Origin: Lachnospiraceae bacterium
GTDB taxonomy: Bacteria > Bacillota > Clostridia > Lachnospirales > Lachnospiraceae
Length of the DNA stretch: 64,000 nt
Reading direction: 5' to 3'
NCBI GenBank assembly: GCA_029224965.1
Contig: JAQXVO010000012.1
Coordinates: 1 to 64,000, forward strand
The first letter of the stretch is position 1. Each line of letters begins with the position of its first letter. The notes beneath the pieces were generated by a model that did no database searches, was not told the origin of the DNA, and saw only the letters and a program-made list of their open reading frames with translations. Below, one piece after another: positions 52,238 through 61,377 of this stretch. Position numbers and translations under genes: made by a program.

Positions 52238-52987
52238 TCATTCCTTAATGTACTTAGCGATGATCTTGTCGATGGTGCCATCCTTCTTCAGTTCCTTCAG
52301 AGCATCATTAATGTCACCCTTGAGATCGCTGCCCTTCTTAACGCAGATCGCATATTCCTCATCGGCATAGGCAGAATCCAGAATCTTCAGTCCCTGGTTG
52401 GCAGCGACATAAGCCTTAGCCGGCTCACTGTCGATGATGACACAGTCAACCTTTCCGGAAATCAGAGCCTGTACGGCGGTCGGGCCATCGTTGTACTTGA
52501 TAACGGCATCTTCACCGTAATCATCACTTGCATAAATATCACCAGTCGTGCCCTGCTGAACACCGATCTTGTTGTCCTTGGTGATATCGTCAACCGACTG
52601 AATGGTGGAATCCTCTTTTACAATAACAGACTGAACAGCCTTTGCATACGGATCGGTGAAGTCAACATTCTTCTTACGATCCTCGGTAACGGTGATTCCG
52701 GCCATACCGAAATCATATTTACCCTGCTGAACACCGGCGATGATGGAATCAAAGGAGACATCCTTGATCTCAAGCTTCTTGCCCAGCTTCTTTGCAATGG
52801 CATTCGCAATGTCGACGTCGATGCCGACGATCTTGTCATTGGAAACCGACTCATAAGGAGGGAAGGTTGCATTGGTCGCCATGACCAGAGTATCCTTCGA
52901 ACTTGACTTAGAACCGCAGGCGGTCAGTACGCCAAAAGCCAGAACCGCTGTCAGTGCAAGACTGACGATTTTTTTCATTTTCTTCAT
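52238..52987 (-). CDS. Amino-acid ABC transporter substrate-binding lipoprotein
   Basis: Lipobox LTACGSKSS; ATNATFPPYESVSNDKIVGIDVDIANAIAKKLG. Confidence 0.94.
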   Translation of the reverse strand: MKKMKKIVSLALTAVLAFGVLTACGSKSSSKDTLVMATNATFPPYESVSNDKIVGIDVDIANAIAKKLGKKLEIKDVSFDSIIAGVQQGKYDFGMAGITVTEDRKKNVDFTDPYAKAVQSVIVKEDSTIQSVDDITKDNKIGVQQGTTGDIYASDDYGEDAVIKYNDGPTAVQALISGKVDCVIIDSEPAKAYVAANQGLKILDSAYADEEYAICVKKGSDLKGDINDALKELKKDGTIDKIIAKYIKE

Positions 52988-52994
52988 AATGTGC

Positions 52995-53100
52995 CTCTCT
53001 TCCATCCCATATTCTTCTGGTAACATTCCGTACTCATCTGTGAATATCACATATTCATCTGAATATTCCTTGTTCGTCTGAGAACATCGCATATTCATCT
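52995..53100 (-). repeat. About 21-bp periodic repeat in the leader of the substrate-binding protein gene
   Basis: Minus strand CAGATGAATATGCGATGTTCT / CAGACGAACAAGGAATATT / CAGATGAATATGTGATATTCA / CAGATGAGTACGGAATGTTAC / CAGAAGAATATGGGATGGAAG. Confidence 0.75.
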
Positions 53101-53362
53101 GATAAATAAAGAGTGTTTTAAAATGGTGAATAAAGTTTTTTCTTTTCCCTGGTCAGATGAATAATTAACCATCTGACTCCGTGATACTATCATAATTATT
53201 CATTGTGTGCAAGGGTGAATTGTATTTTTTATCACTTTATCCAAGATTTATATTATTCATGAGAGTTTTTTATATAATTATTCAAAAATCGATTTGCTTT
53301 TCTTATTTTTATCCACTATTTGGTTTTATCCACTATTTGGTTCAACTTTAAATTTGAACTAT

Positions 53363-53465
53363 TCATTTCAGCCGGCAGTTTGGCTTTGAATTTGGACGAT
53401 TCATTTCAGCCGGCAGTTTGGCTTTGAATTTGGACGATTCAATTCAGCCAGGCAATTTGACCTTC
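53363..53465. repeat. 38-bp tandem repeat, about three units
   Basis: CAGCC(G/A)GGCA at 53369, 53407, 53445. Confidence 0.85.
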
Positions 53466-53552
53466 AATTGATCATCATTTTGGTTTCTATTTTAACCTTC
53501 GTCTCGAACAAGCAAGTCAGGAACCTTGCATGTTTCCAAGGAAAATCTTGAA

Positions 53553-54045
53553 TGAACAACGAGATTCAAGATCTTTCTCAAAATTGTTGTTCAAAATCGG
53601 TAAATCAGGCAGTCGTACAACGGATTTCGAGTTCTTCTTTAAAATCGTTGTACAAAATCGGGGAATTTGGAAAGTTATACAACGGAATTCGAGTTTTTCT
53701 TCAGAATCGTTGTGTAAAATCGGGGAATTTGGAAAGTTATACAACGGAATTCGAGTTTTTCTTCAGAATCGTTGTGTAAAATCGGGGAATTTGGAAAGTT
53801 ATACAACGGAATTCGAGTTTTTCTTCAGAATCGTTGTGTAAAATCACAAAAGTTTGAAAAAAATACATCGGAGTCCGATTTTTCCTTCAAAATCGTTGTA
53901 TGGCTTCGAAAAAACCTGGCCATCATACATCGGAATTCAAGATTCTCTTCAAAATCGTTGTATGGCTTCGAAAAAACCTGGCCATCATACATCGGGATTC
54001 AAGATTCCCTTCAAAATCGTTGTATAAGTCAGCAAGCTACGGCTA
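53553..54045 (+). repeat. 62-bp hairpin-repeat array 3 (eight units)
   Basis: Unit starts 53553, 53615, 53677, 53739, 53801, 53863, 53925, 53987; exact 62-bp spacing. Confidence 0.95.
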
Positions 54046-54097
54046 ATCCAATATCAGGGTTCAACTTTTCAAGTACAAAGTTCCATCTCGATAGGAG

Positions 54098-54175
54098 TCA
54101 GAAGCACTTTCAACAAGCCCAAAGTCAGAGCACATTCAACAAGTCCGGAATCAGAAGCACAATCCACAAGTATAA
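54098..54175. repeat. 27/26-bp tandem repeat, three units
   Basis: (G/A)TCAGA(A)GCAC...CAACAAG at 54098, 54125, 54151. Confidence 0.75.
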
Positions 54176-54240
54176 AAAGGTTCTAGATATTATTTGTTAA
54201 TCTTCCATCCCCGCCATTTGCAAGCAAGGGTAGAAGATTA

Positions 54241-54900
54241 TTACTTCTCCTTCTTCGAAAACGAATCCCCGTACCCCTGGAAAATATTCTCCATCGTCCA
54301 GTACTCCGCCGGCTTCGTATAATCCGTCGTCCCCGGATTGTGCGTCAGCTTGAAGACCGCGCAGTTCTTCACTTCCACATTCCAGAAATTGTGAAGCTCC
54401 TTGCCCTGAGCGACAACCAGCAGCGCATGAAGGATTCCCCCGTGAGTCCCACAGAGAATGGTCCGCGGATCATCATCCGGATAGTCCTTTGCCAGCTTCT
54501 CCAGGAACTGTCTGGCCCGGTCCAGAATCTCCTCATAGGTCTCGGCACCCTCCGGCATCACGCATTTCTCCGGCGTTTCGAAGAAATCATGATGGAATTC
54601 CGGTGCCATGGTCCGCGCCTCGACACCCTCATAAGGTCCGAAACAGAACTCGATCAGCAGGGGCTCTTCGATAAATTTAGACCGGTCGATACCGCTTGCG
54701 ATTTCAACGGTTTCTTTGACTCGATCGAGGGGAGAAACCAGGATGCGGTCTGGCTTTATGTTTGCCTTCTTTAAAAACTCTCCGGCACCGGCTGCCATGG
54801 TTCTGCCGGCTTCGTTAAGGTGGGTATTGGTACGTCCCTGCAACATATGGTGGACATTCATATCTGTCTGGCCGTGTCTTATGAAATAAATGGTTGCCAT
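54241..54900 (-). CDS. Histidine phosphatase (phosphoglycerate mutase-like)
   Basis: IYFIRHGQTDMNVHHMLQGRTNTHLNEAG; ILCGTHGGI. Confidence 0.93.
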   Translation of the reverse strand: MATIYFIRHGQTDMNVHHMLQGRTNTHLNEAGRTMAAGAGEFLKKANIKPDRILVSPLDRVKETVEIASGIDRSKFIEEPLLIEFCFGPYEGVEARTMAPEFHHDFFETPEKCVMPEGAETYEEILDRARQFLEKLAKDYPDDDPRTILCGTHGGILHALLVVAQGKELHNFWNVEVKNCAVFKLTHNPGTTDYTKPAEYWTMENIFQGYGDSFSKKEK

Positions 54901-54971
54901 GATTCAATCCTTTCTATTATTCAGTCTGATTCTAGCATCCGCTATGTTGAGTTTATATGGAAAAAATACAC

Positions 54972-55004
54972 AAAAAAACAAGCAGAGAAGGGGGTCTCTG
55001 CTTG
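54972..55004 (-). terminator. Rho-independent terminator with a C-rich loop
   Basis: Minus strand CAAGCAGAGA-CCCCCT-TCTCTGCTTG-TTTTTTT. Confidence 0.85.
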
Positions 55005-55235
55005 TGAAAGGGAATTGGTGACAATTCACATTGCCACCTGTATATGAGGGGATATATGAGATAAAAACCGGTACCGTCGACGTCTGAGCTTCATTCTTAA
55101 ATGACAGTTCATATCTCTTAATAAGGGGGTGAGAATTGGCGTCTCATATATGGGTAGGGGGAGTAATATCAGCTACCGGTTTTTATTAGGTATGTTCCAG
55201 GGCCTCCTTTTCGGGAACGTTCCCTGAAACTGTCT
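54972..55235 (-). ncRNA. Candidate structured ncRNA or leader RNA with four C-rich motifs and H-type pseudoknot topology
   Basis: Ends in an intrinsic terminator; ATAAAAACCGGTA/TACCGGTTTTTAT and ATATATGAGA/TCTCATATAT interleave; no long ORF. Confidence 0.5.
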
Positions 55236-55492
55236 ATATAATAGACCCTGATTTCAAAACCTGCTTGCCAGATGAAAAAGTTTATTAGCCAAATCTTGCA
55301 AAATTCAGTTGCATGTGCTATTTTTGCTTTATCTTATACTGGATTTGCAAAATTAAAGTCGACAAAAAAGAATTAATTTGATTGAAAAACCGAATCAAAG
55401 TCAAAAAGGAGACGTTCCCGATGTATGCCATCGATCAGAGCATATCTGGTCCTGATAAATAATAAAGTGAATCAAAGAAAGAAGTATTCCCG

Positions 55493-56299
55493 ATGTATGC
55501 CATCTATCAGAATAAACCCGATTTTGAAGTCTATGTAAAATCTGTTGAGCATGTTCCGCCCCATCTGCACGAACCTATGGAGCTGGTCTATCTTCGGAGC
55601 GGAAGCATGGAAATAGGATGCGGCACCAATCTCTTCCATATGAAGCAGGGCGATCTGGCCCTGATTTTCCCTCAGGTCATCCACCATTATCAGAATATGT
55701 CCGGAGAGGAGGGCCACGCCCTCTTCATCCACTCAACTACCGACCACTGCCCGCCCTTCCGGGATGCGCTCGAGCGCTATACAGCTCAGGATCCGGTCAT
55801 TCCCAAGGAGCGGGTTTCCGACGATATCATCCAGGCCCTGATCTGCCTGGAAAATCTCGACGACCGCCAGGTCTACCACGATGTCCTCATGGACTCCTAT
55901 CTGCAGATCATCCTGGGGCGGATTTTTCCCATGTTCCATTTGGTTCAGAAGGATTCCATGGGAAGCGACGACCTGATCTACCGGACTGTCGAGTACATCG
56001 CCCGGAACCATACCCGTGAAGTGACTCTGACTTCCATGGCAAAGGATCTCTACGTCAGTCCCTACGCCCTGTCCCGGCTCTTCTCCTCGACCTTCCATAT
56101 GAACTTCAACCGCTATCTGAACCAGACCCGGCTGCGTGACTTCGTCCATCTCCTCCGCCTCAGCAACCAGTCCATCACCGAGGCCTGCATGAACGCCGGC
56201 TTCGACAGCCAGCGCACCATGAACCGGGTTTTCCGCGAAGAATACCACATGTCTCCAAGTGAATATCGGAAAGAAATCATCAAGAACAGGATGCAGTAA
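55493..56299 (+). CDS. AraC-family transcriptional regulator
   Basis: Cupin N-terminus (PPHLHEPMELVYLRSGSMEI) and AraC HTH (MAKDLYVSPYALSRLFSSTFHMNFNRYLNQTRLRDFVHLLR...AGFDSQRTMNRVFREEYHMSPSEYRK). Confidence 0.94.
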   Translation: MYAIYQNKPDFEVYVKSVEHVPPHLHEPMELVYLRSGSMEIGCGTNLFHMKQGDLALIFPQVIHHYQNMSGEEGHALFIHSTTDHCPPFRDALERYTAQDPVIPKERVSDDIIQALICLENLDDRQVYHDVLMDSYLQIILGRIFPMFHLVQKDSMGSDDLIYRTVEYIARNHTREVTLTSMAKDLYVSPYALSRLFSSTFHMNFNRYLNQTRLRDFVHLLRLSNQSITEACMNAGFDSQRTMNRVFREEYHMSPSEYRKEIIKNRMQ

Positions 56300-56420
56300 A
56301 GCTTTCAAGCAAGAGGCGGATTCCATAAGTCTCTCGGGAAAAAACGGATGCAGTAAAGCTTTCAAGCAAGCGGCGGATTCCATAAGTCTCTTGGAAAAAA
56401 ACGGATGCATTAAAGCATTC
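56289..56420. repeat. 57-bp tandem repeat spanning the AraC stop codon
   Basis: GGATGCA(G/T)TAAAGC(T/A)TTC at 56289, 56346, 56403. Confidence 0.92.
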
Positions 56421-56475
56421 GGAGCTATTCTTCCCTAGCTGTCAGACGATGTCAGTATCCGTGCGGCCTACAAAA

Positions 56476-56706
56476 TCACTGCATAGATTTCAGCTCCTGT
56501 GCCATCTCAATATCATCCGCAGTAACCCGCATATTGGCTTCAATCGGGTTCTCGCCCGGTTTCTCCACACGAATATCAATGACCGTTCCTTCCGGAAGGC
56601 CGCTCAGAAGTACGTTCTGCAAGAAAGCGGCCATCTTGGGATGGTTGTCCTCAAACCTTTTCTTGAGCTGCATAATCTTAAAAACTGATCCTGGATTTAC
56701 TGCCAT
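56476..56706 (-). CDS. Small conserved hypothetical protein
   Basis: 76 aa MAVNPGSVFKIMQLKKRFEDNHPKMAAFLQNVLLSGLPEGTVIDIRVEKPGE. Confidence 0.75.
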   Translation of the reverse strand: MAVNPGSVFKIMQLKKRFEDNHPKMAAFLQNVLLSGLPEGTVIDIRVEKPGENPIEANMRVTADDIEMAQELKSMQ

Positions 56707-56723
56707 ATTATTTTCCTTCTTTC

Positions 56724-57380
56724 TCACCGTAAAACAAATTTCTTGATCTCTGCATAAACCCGCGCCAGAGGCAGGCCGACCACATTGTAGTAGTCGCCCT
56801 CGATCCGGTCGATGAACTTGCCGAACGTCCCTTGGATTCCATAGGCTCCGGCCTTGTCCATGGGCTCGGTGCTTTCCGCATAGGCCCGGATCTCCTCATC
56901 CGTCATTGGAACGACATGAACAACAGTCTCTTCGTGAAATGTAAACCGCTCCGAACTTTCCGGCAGTGCCAACGTCACTCCGGTATAAACCTGGTGACTA
57001 CGTCCCTGGAGAAGCTTTATCATCCGAAATGCCTCATCATGAGAATGGGGCTTGCCCAGGATTTTTCCGTCACAGGAAACCACAGTATCTGCGCCGAGAA
57101 CCAGAGCCTGGCTGGGATTGAAAACCGGGACAAGGTCTATATTTGTCTCGGAAAGGCCTGCCATGGGATCGGAAAAGGAGCTCTCGATCATGTATTCTTC
57201 CAGGTGCTCCGCCACATCGCAGGCCTTCTGCCAGGAGAGTTCTTCGACGACAAGAGCCGGGTCCGTCTCGGTGATTTTCTCTTCGATCCGGCTTTTCACC
57301 ACGATAGGCTGGATGCCAATCTGCTGGAGAAGCTCCAGCCGGCGCGGAGATCCCGATGCCAGAATGATCTGTTTTATCAT
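56724..57380 (-). CDS. maf: Maf-family nucleoside triphosphate pyrophosphatase
   Basis: IILASGSPRRLELLQQIGI, LGADTVV, DKAGAYGIQG, GDYYNVVGLPL. Confidence 0.95.
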   Translation of the reverse strand: MIKQIILASGSPRRLELLQQIGIQPIVVKSRIEEKITETDPALVVEELSWQKACDVAEHLEEYMIESSFSDPMAGLSETNIDLVPVFNPSQALVLGADTVVSCDGKILGKPHSHDEAFRMIKLLQGRSHQVYTGVTLALPESSERFTFHEETVVHVVPMTDEEIRAYAESTEPMDKAGAYGIQGTFGKFIDRIEGDYYNVVGLPLARVYAEIKKFVLR

Positions 57381-57608
57381 GTTATGCCTCTTTTTCTAAG
57401 AGTCTGTCTTCAAACTCTGGTATAATTTTATAAAACTGAGGAATTTCTTATCGAGTGAACGAAAACTCAAATCGAGCGGGTAAACTCACATCACCGGATC
57501 GAGCGGGTAAACTCGTATCAAGTGGACGAAAACCGTAAAACACGAATAAAACCTCTCAGAAATGAGAAAGGCCACAATCGGAATACCTTTTGAAGAAAAG
57601 AGTAACAC

Positions 57609-58796
57609 ATGTCGGAAGAAAAAGTTACCAACATAAATAAAAATGTGTCGTCGGCAGGCATGAATCCGTCCGATCGGAAGACGTCAAAGTCAGATTCACC
57701 CAGCTCAAATACAACAGATTTGGTTTCGTCTAGTCTGAAACCAGGCAATCTGAAGCCAACAGATCCGGAATCCGACCGTCTGAAATCGGGCAATCCGAAG
57801 CTATCCGATCCGGAATCCGCCCGTCTGAAGCCGGGCAGTCAGTTAAAAGGCTCCATTATCCTTTTTCTCGCTTCCCTGATCTGGGGAACCGCTTTCGTGG
57901 CCCAGTCGGTCGGAGCTGAATATATCGGAGGGCTGACCTTTACTTCCATACGAAGTCTGATCGGCGCCATTTTCCTGATTCCGGTAGCTGTAATCGTCGA
58001 AAAAATCAGCCACAGGGGACAATCATCTGCAGCGGCTCCCGGATTGTCAGAAGGAAATTCATCTGAAGTTGCTCCGGACAAACCAACCTACAAAATCGGC
58101 CCGGTCACCAAAGCCGAGCTCAAGGGCGCCCTGATCTGCGGAACCGCCCTCGCCGCCGCCACCATCTTCCAGCAGTTTGGGATCGGAAATACCACGGTTG
58201 CAAAAGCCGGCTTCCTGACTGCGCTTTATGTTATCCTGGTTCCCATCCTGGGCCTTTTCCTTGGCAGAAAAGTCCGCCCCTACATCTGGTTCTGCGCAGT
58301 ACTCTCGCTGCTTGGTCTATATTTCCTCTGCCTGGCCGGAAAATCCGGCGTCGGCTTCACCCTGGGCGACATCCAGGTTCTGATCTGCGCTTTCCTCTTT
58401 GCCATCCAGATCATGACCATCGACTATTGGTCCATGCGCTGCCGGGGCGTCGTCCTTTCCTGCCTTATGTTTTTCGTCGTTGCCATTGAATCCGGCATTC
58501 TCATGCTGATTTTCGAGCATCCGACCTTGCCGTCCATTCTGGAGGCCGGGCCTTCGCTCCTCTATGTGGGCGTCTTTTCCAGCGGCATCGCCTACACCCT
58601 GCAGATTATCGGACAGAGAAATCTAAACCCTGCTCTTGCTTCCCTTCTCATGTGCCTGGAATCTGTGATCTCAGCTATTTCCGGCTGGATCATCCTGGGC
58701 CAGGCCATGTCTGCAGCGGAGATCCTTGGAGGCGGGCTCATGTTCTTGAGTATTGTGCTGGCCCAGGTCCTGCCATTTCTGAAGAAGAAGGCGTGA
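57609..58796 (+). CDS. EamA/DMT-family transporter with repetitive N-terminal extension
   Basis: LIWGTAFVAQSVGAEYIGGLTFTSIRSLIGAIFLIP; ten-TM EamA architecture. Confidence 0.92.
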   Translation: MSEEKVTNINKNVSSAGMNPSDRKTSKSDSPSSNTTDLVSSSLKPGNLKPTDPESDRLKSGNPKLSDPESARLKPGSQLKGSIILFLASLIWGTAFVAQSVGAEYIGGLTFTSIRSLIGAIFLIPVAVIVEKISHRGQSSAAAPGLSEGNSSEVAPDKPTYKIGPVTKAELKGALICGTALAAATIFQQFGIGNTTVAKAGFLTALYVILVPILGLFLGRKVRPYIWFCAVLSLLGLYFLCLAGKSGVGFTLGDIQVLICAFLFAIQIMTIDYWSMRCRGVVLSCLMFFVVAIESGILMLIFEHPTLPSILEAGPSLLYVGVFSSGIAYTLQIIGQRNLNPALASLLMCLESVISAISGWIILGQAMSAAEILGGGLMFLSIVLAQVLPFLKKKA

Positions 58797-58934
58797 TTAG
58801 TCTTAAGCATCGCGCTGGCCCAGGATTATGCACTTTCTCAAAAAGAAGGCTTGAAATCCGAAATCCAGGTGCTCTGCTCCCCTTGATCATCTCAACCTGA
58901 TTGCCCTTGGGTTGACCTCTGACATCGAGAATTA

Positions 58935-59400
58935 AGATTCCCCTTGAAATCGATGTACACATTCGAGGGATCTGGTTAGCATGCAACGGGAATGGAAATT
59001 TCTTTCAAAATCGGTGTACACATTCGAAGGATCTGGTTAGCATACAACGGGATTGAAAATTTATCTCGAAATTGTTGTATAAAAATCCGGAAATACGGCC
59101 GTCGTACAACGGGATTTAAAATTTCTTTCAAAATCGGTGTACAAAATCGTAGAAATTCGGTCATCGTACAACGGGATTTGAAATTTCTTTCAAAATCGGT
59201 GTACAAAATCGTAGAAATTCGGTCATCGTACAACGGGATTTGAAATTTTCTTCGAGATCGTTGTACAGAGTACCCTAAAATCCGGAAATTTCACAGCGCA
59301 ATTTGATATTTCCTTCAAAATCGTTGCACAACGACCGTAAACTCCGATCATCATACAGCGCAATTTGATATTTCCTTCAAAATCGTTGCACAAATTCAGA
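58935..59400 (+). repeat. 62-bp hairpin-repeat array 4 (about seven to eight units)
   Basis: Markers 58981, 59042, 59104, 59166, 59228, 59291, 59353; spacing 61, 62, 62, 62, 63, 62. Confidence 0.93.
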
Positions 59401-59647
59401 AAAAGATATCAAAAAGCAAGTTAGCTATTGAAATCGATATAGAAATTCGAGAGAATGTAAGTACTAAGTTGAGATTCACCCCCCGGAATCGAAGTTAAGG
59501 CTTAGCCATATCAACCCGGCATTGAAAATCATAATTTCTGAGCAATCGATGCCGCAACATATCCAATTAACAAATTATTGAGTAAAAAAGACCACAGCTA
59601 GAGGCGCTATTCGCAAAGTCATCACTTTTTTGGGAGGGGGGATATCC

Positions 59648-60475
59648 ATGAAGGAATATTCACTAAAACCAACCGGGCTTTATGATGAAGCCAGGCGAAG
59701 AAAGAAGGAACTCGAAGACATTTATTCCGCAGTCAAGCAAAGAGTTTCCAAGTATCCTGCGGGGAAAATACACGTTGCGAGCATCAGGGGAACACTGCAG
59801 TATTATCTCAGAAATGACCCGTCAGATAAGACCGGACGTTATATTTCCAAAAGGCAGCAGAATAAAATTCAGCATTATCTGCAGAAAAAGTACGATGAAG
59901 ATGTTCTTAAATTGCTTTCCAATGAGATTGACGAACTGGAGCGATTTCTTAAGAGAACAGGGAGCGGGGATATTCGTATACAGGAAATATATACCAAGGC
60001 ACCGGAGGAAATCAGAAAGCTTCTCTGTCCCATTGATATGAGGGATACGGATTTCAGGGAAAAATGGATAAGCCTCCCCTTTGAGGGAAAGGAAATTCCT
60101 GCTGATGTTCCGTTTTATCAGACAGATAAGGGGGAACGGGTTCGATCGAAATCTGAACTGAATATTTCCAATGCTCTCTTTCGGCTTGGAATCCCATATA
60201 AGTACGAATGTCCGCTCCTGCTTTCCAGCGGGCAGATCATTTATCCGGATTTTACTTTATTTGATGCACACCGACGGCAGGAAATGTACTGGGAGCATCG
60301 TGGTATGATGGACGACCGGCAGTATGCATCGAATGCGGTTCAGCGGACTAAGGCCTACCAGAAGTCCGGAATTTTTCCCGGTGACAGGCTGATTTTCACA
60401 GAGGAAACATCAGGCAGACCGCTTGGTACAGATGAAATTGAATCCGTAATCAGGCATTATTTTAAGCCACAGTAA
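59648..60475 (+). CDS. Hypothetical protein with C-terminal PD-(D/E)XK nuclease-like motif
   Basis: RSKSELNISNALFRLGIPYKYECPLLLSSGQIIYPDFTLFDAHRRQEMYWEHRGMMDDRQYA; GGGAGGGGGG RBS. Confidence 0.7.
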   Translation: MKEYSLKPTGLYDEARRRKKELEDIYSAVKQRVSKYPAGKIHVASIRGTLQYYLRNDPSDKTGRYISKRQQNKIQHYLQKKYDEDVLKLLSNEIDELERFLKRTGSGDIRIQEIYTKAPEEIRKLLCPIDMRDTDFREKWISLPFEGKEIPADVPFYQTDKGERVRSKSELNISNALFRLGIPYKYECPLLLSSGQIIYPDFTLFDAHRRQEMYWEHRGMMDDRQYASNAVQRTKAYQKSGIFPGDRLIFTEETSGRPLGTDEIESVIRHYFKPQ

Positions 60476-60651
60476 AATTGACACCGTGAGTGACTAATGC
60501 ATGAAAATGATGAATGCATGGTCCTATTAGGAATCAGAACAATCAGGATAATGGAAATCAGGATTCCGGATTTCCAGCAAAATCAATATCCAGATCGTCA
60601 TAGTAAACATTTTTGATGCAAAAAAATTACCTATTCAGTTTTTGCGAACAT

Positions 60652-60684
60652 TAAAAAAGAAGCCCGTCATGGGCTTCTTTTTAT
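60652..60684. terminator. Bidirectional terminator
   Basis: AAAAAAGAAGCCCGTCATGGGCTTCTTTTT. Confidence 0.85.
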
Positions 60685-60747
60685 CTCATTATATGATTTC
60701 GTGTATTTACAAAGCATAACAACAATACGAAGCGTAGCAATAATTAG

Positions 60748-61143
60748 TCAAACCAGATTGTCAGCTTCCTGCTCTACAACGCCTTCTTCTCCGTCATCGG
60801 TCTCGGCTTCCACTTCCTTGATCAGGCACTCGTTTCCGGTGATCAGCCAGGTCTCGCCCGAGCCGCAGTAGGGACAGGTTTTTCCGTACTTTACAGTCTC
60901 ATAGTTCCTCTCGCAGTTGCTGCAGAAGGTAATGGCCTTGATGGTTTCGAGCTTCAGCTTGGAATCCTTGAGAAGGGGATGCCGGCCCTTGAAGTAGTCC
61001 CAGCACTCCTCGAAGTAGTCCGTCATAATACCGGAGACCTCGCCGACGGACAGCGTCACGGAGCCGTATTTTGTAATATGGTTTTCTTTTGCGGCCTGAT
61101 CCAGCGTATCCGCCAGATGAAGCACAATTCCCATTTCATGCAT
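60748..61143 (-). CDS. hypA: Hydrogenase nickel-incorporation protein HypA
   Basis: N-terminal MHE Ni-binding motif; zinc site FCSNCERN...TCPYCGS. Confidence 0.9.
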   Translation of the reverse strand: MHEMGIVLHLADTLDQAAKENHITKYGSVTLSVGEVSGIMTDYFEECWDYFKGRHPLLKDSKLKLETIKAITFCSNCERNYETVKYGKTCPYCGSGETWLITGNECLIKEVEAETDDGEEGVVEQEADNLV

Positions 61144-61377
61144 GTATCTTTACCTCTATATTGTCTAGGGGGCGGGATATGCAGACAGTTTTCTGACTGC
61201 GTAACTTTTTCACTGCTTCATTCCAGTATGTCTGGCTCAGTAGAACTAAGCTTTCAGTCTGACTTACTCAGTGCCACTGCGTTTTCCATCTCGTCTGAAT
61301 CAAAGGCACTATATTTACCATCCTGACTCAGCGATATTGTATTTCCCAGCACGACTAAAATGATTTGTCTCAAACAA

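Noticed and set aside
54972-55260. Cobalamin riboswitch, T-box, tmRNA or SRP RNA identity for the candidate ncRNA
   Set aside because: No B12 box, GGUGGNACCGCG T-box, tmRNA tag/tRNA-like domain or SRP GGAA/GNAR core was found; 6S and other large RNA classes could not be excluded without a covariance search.
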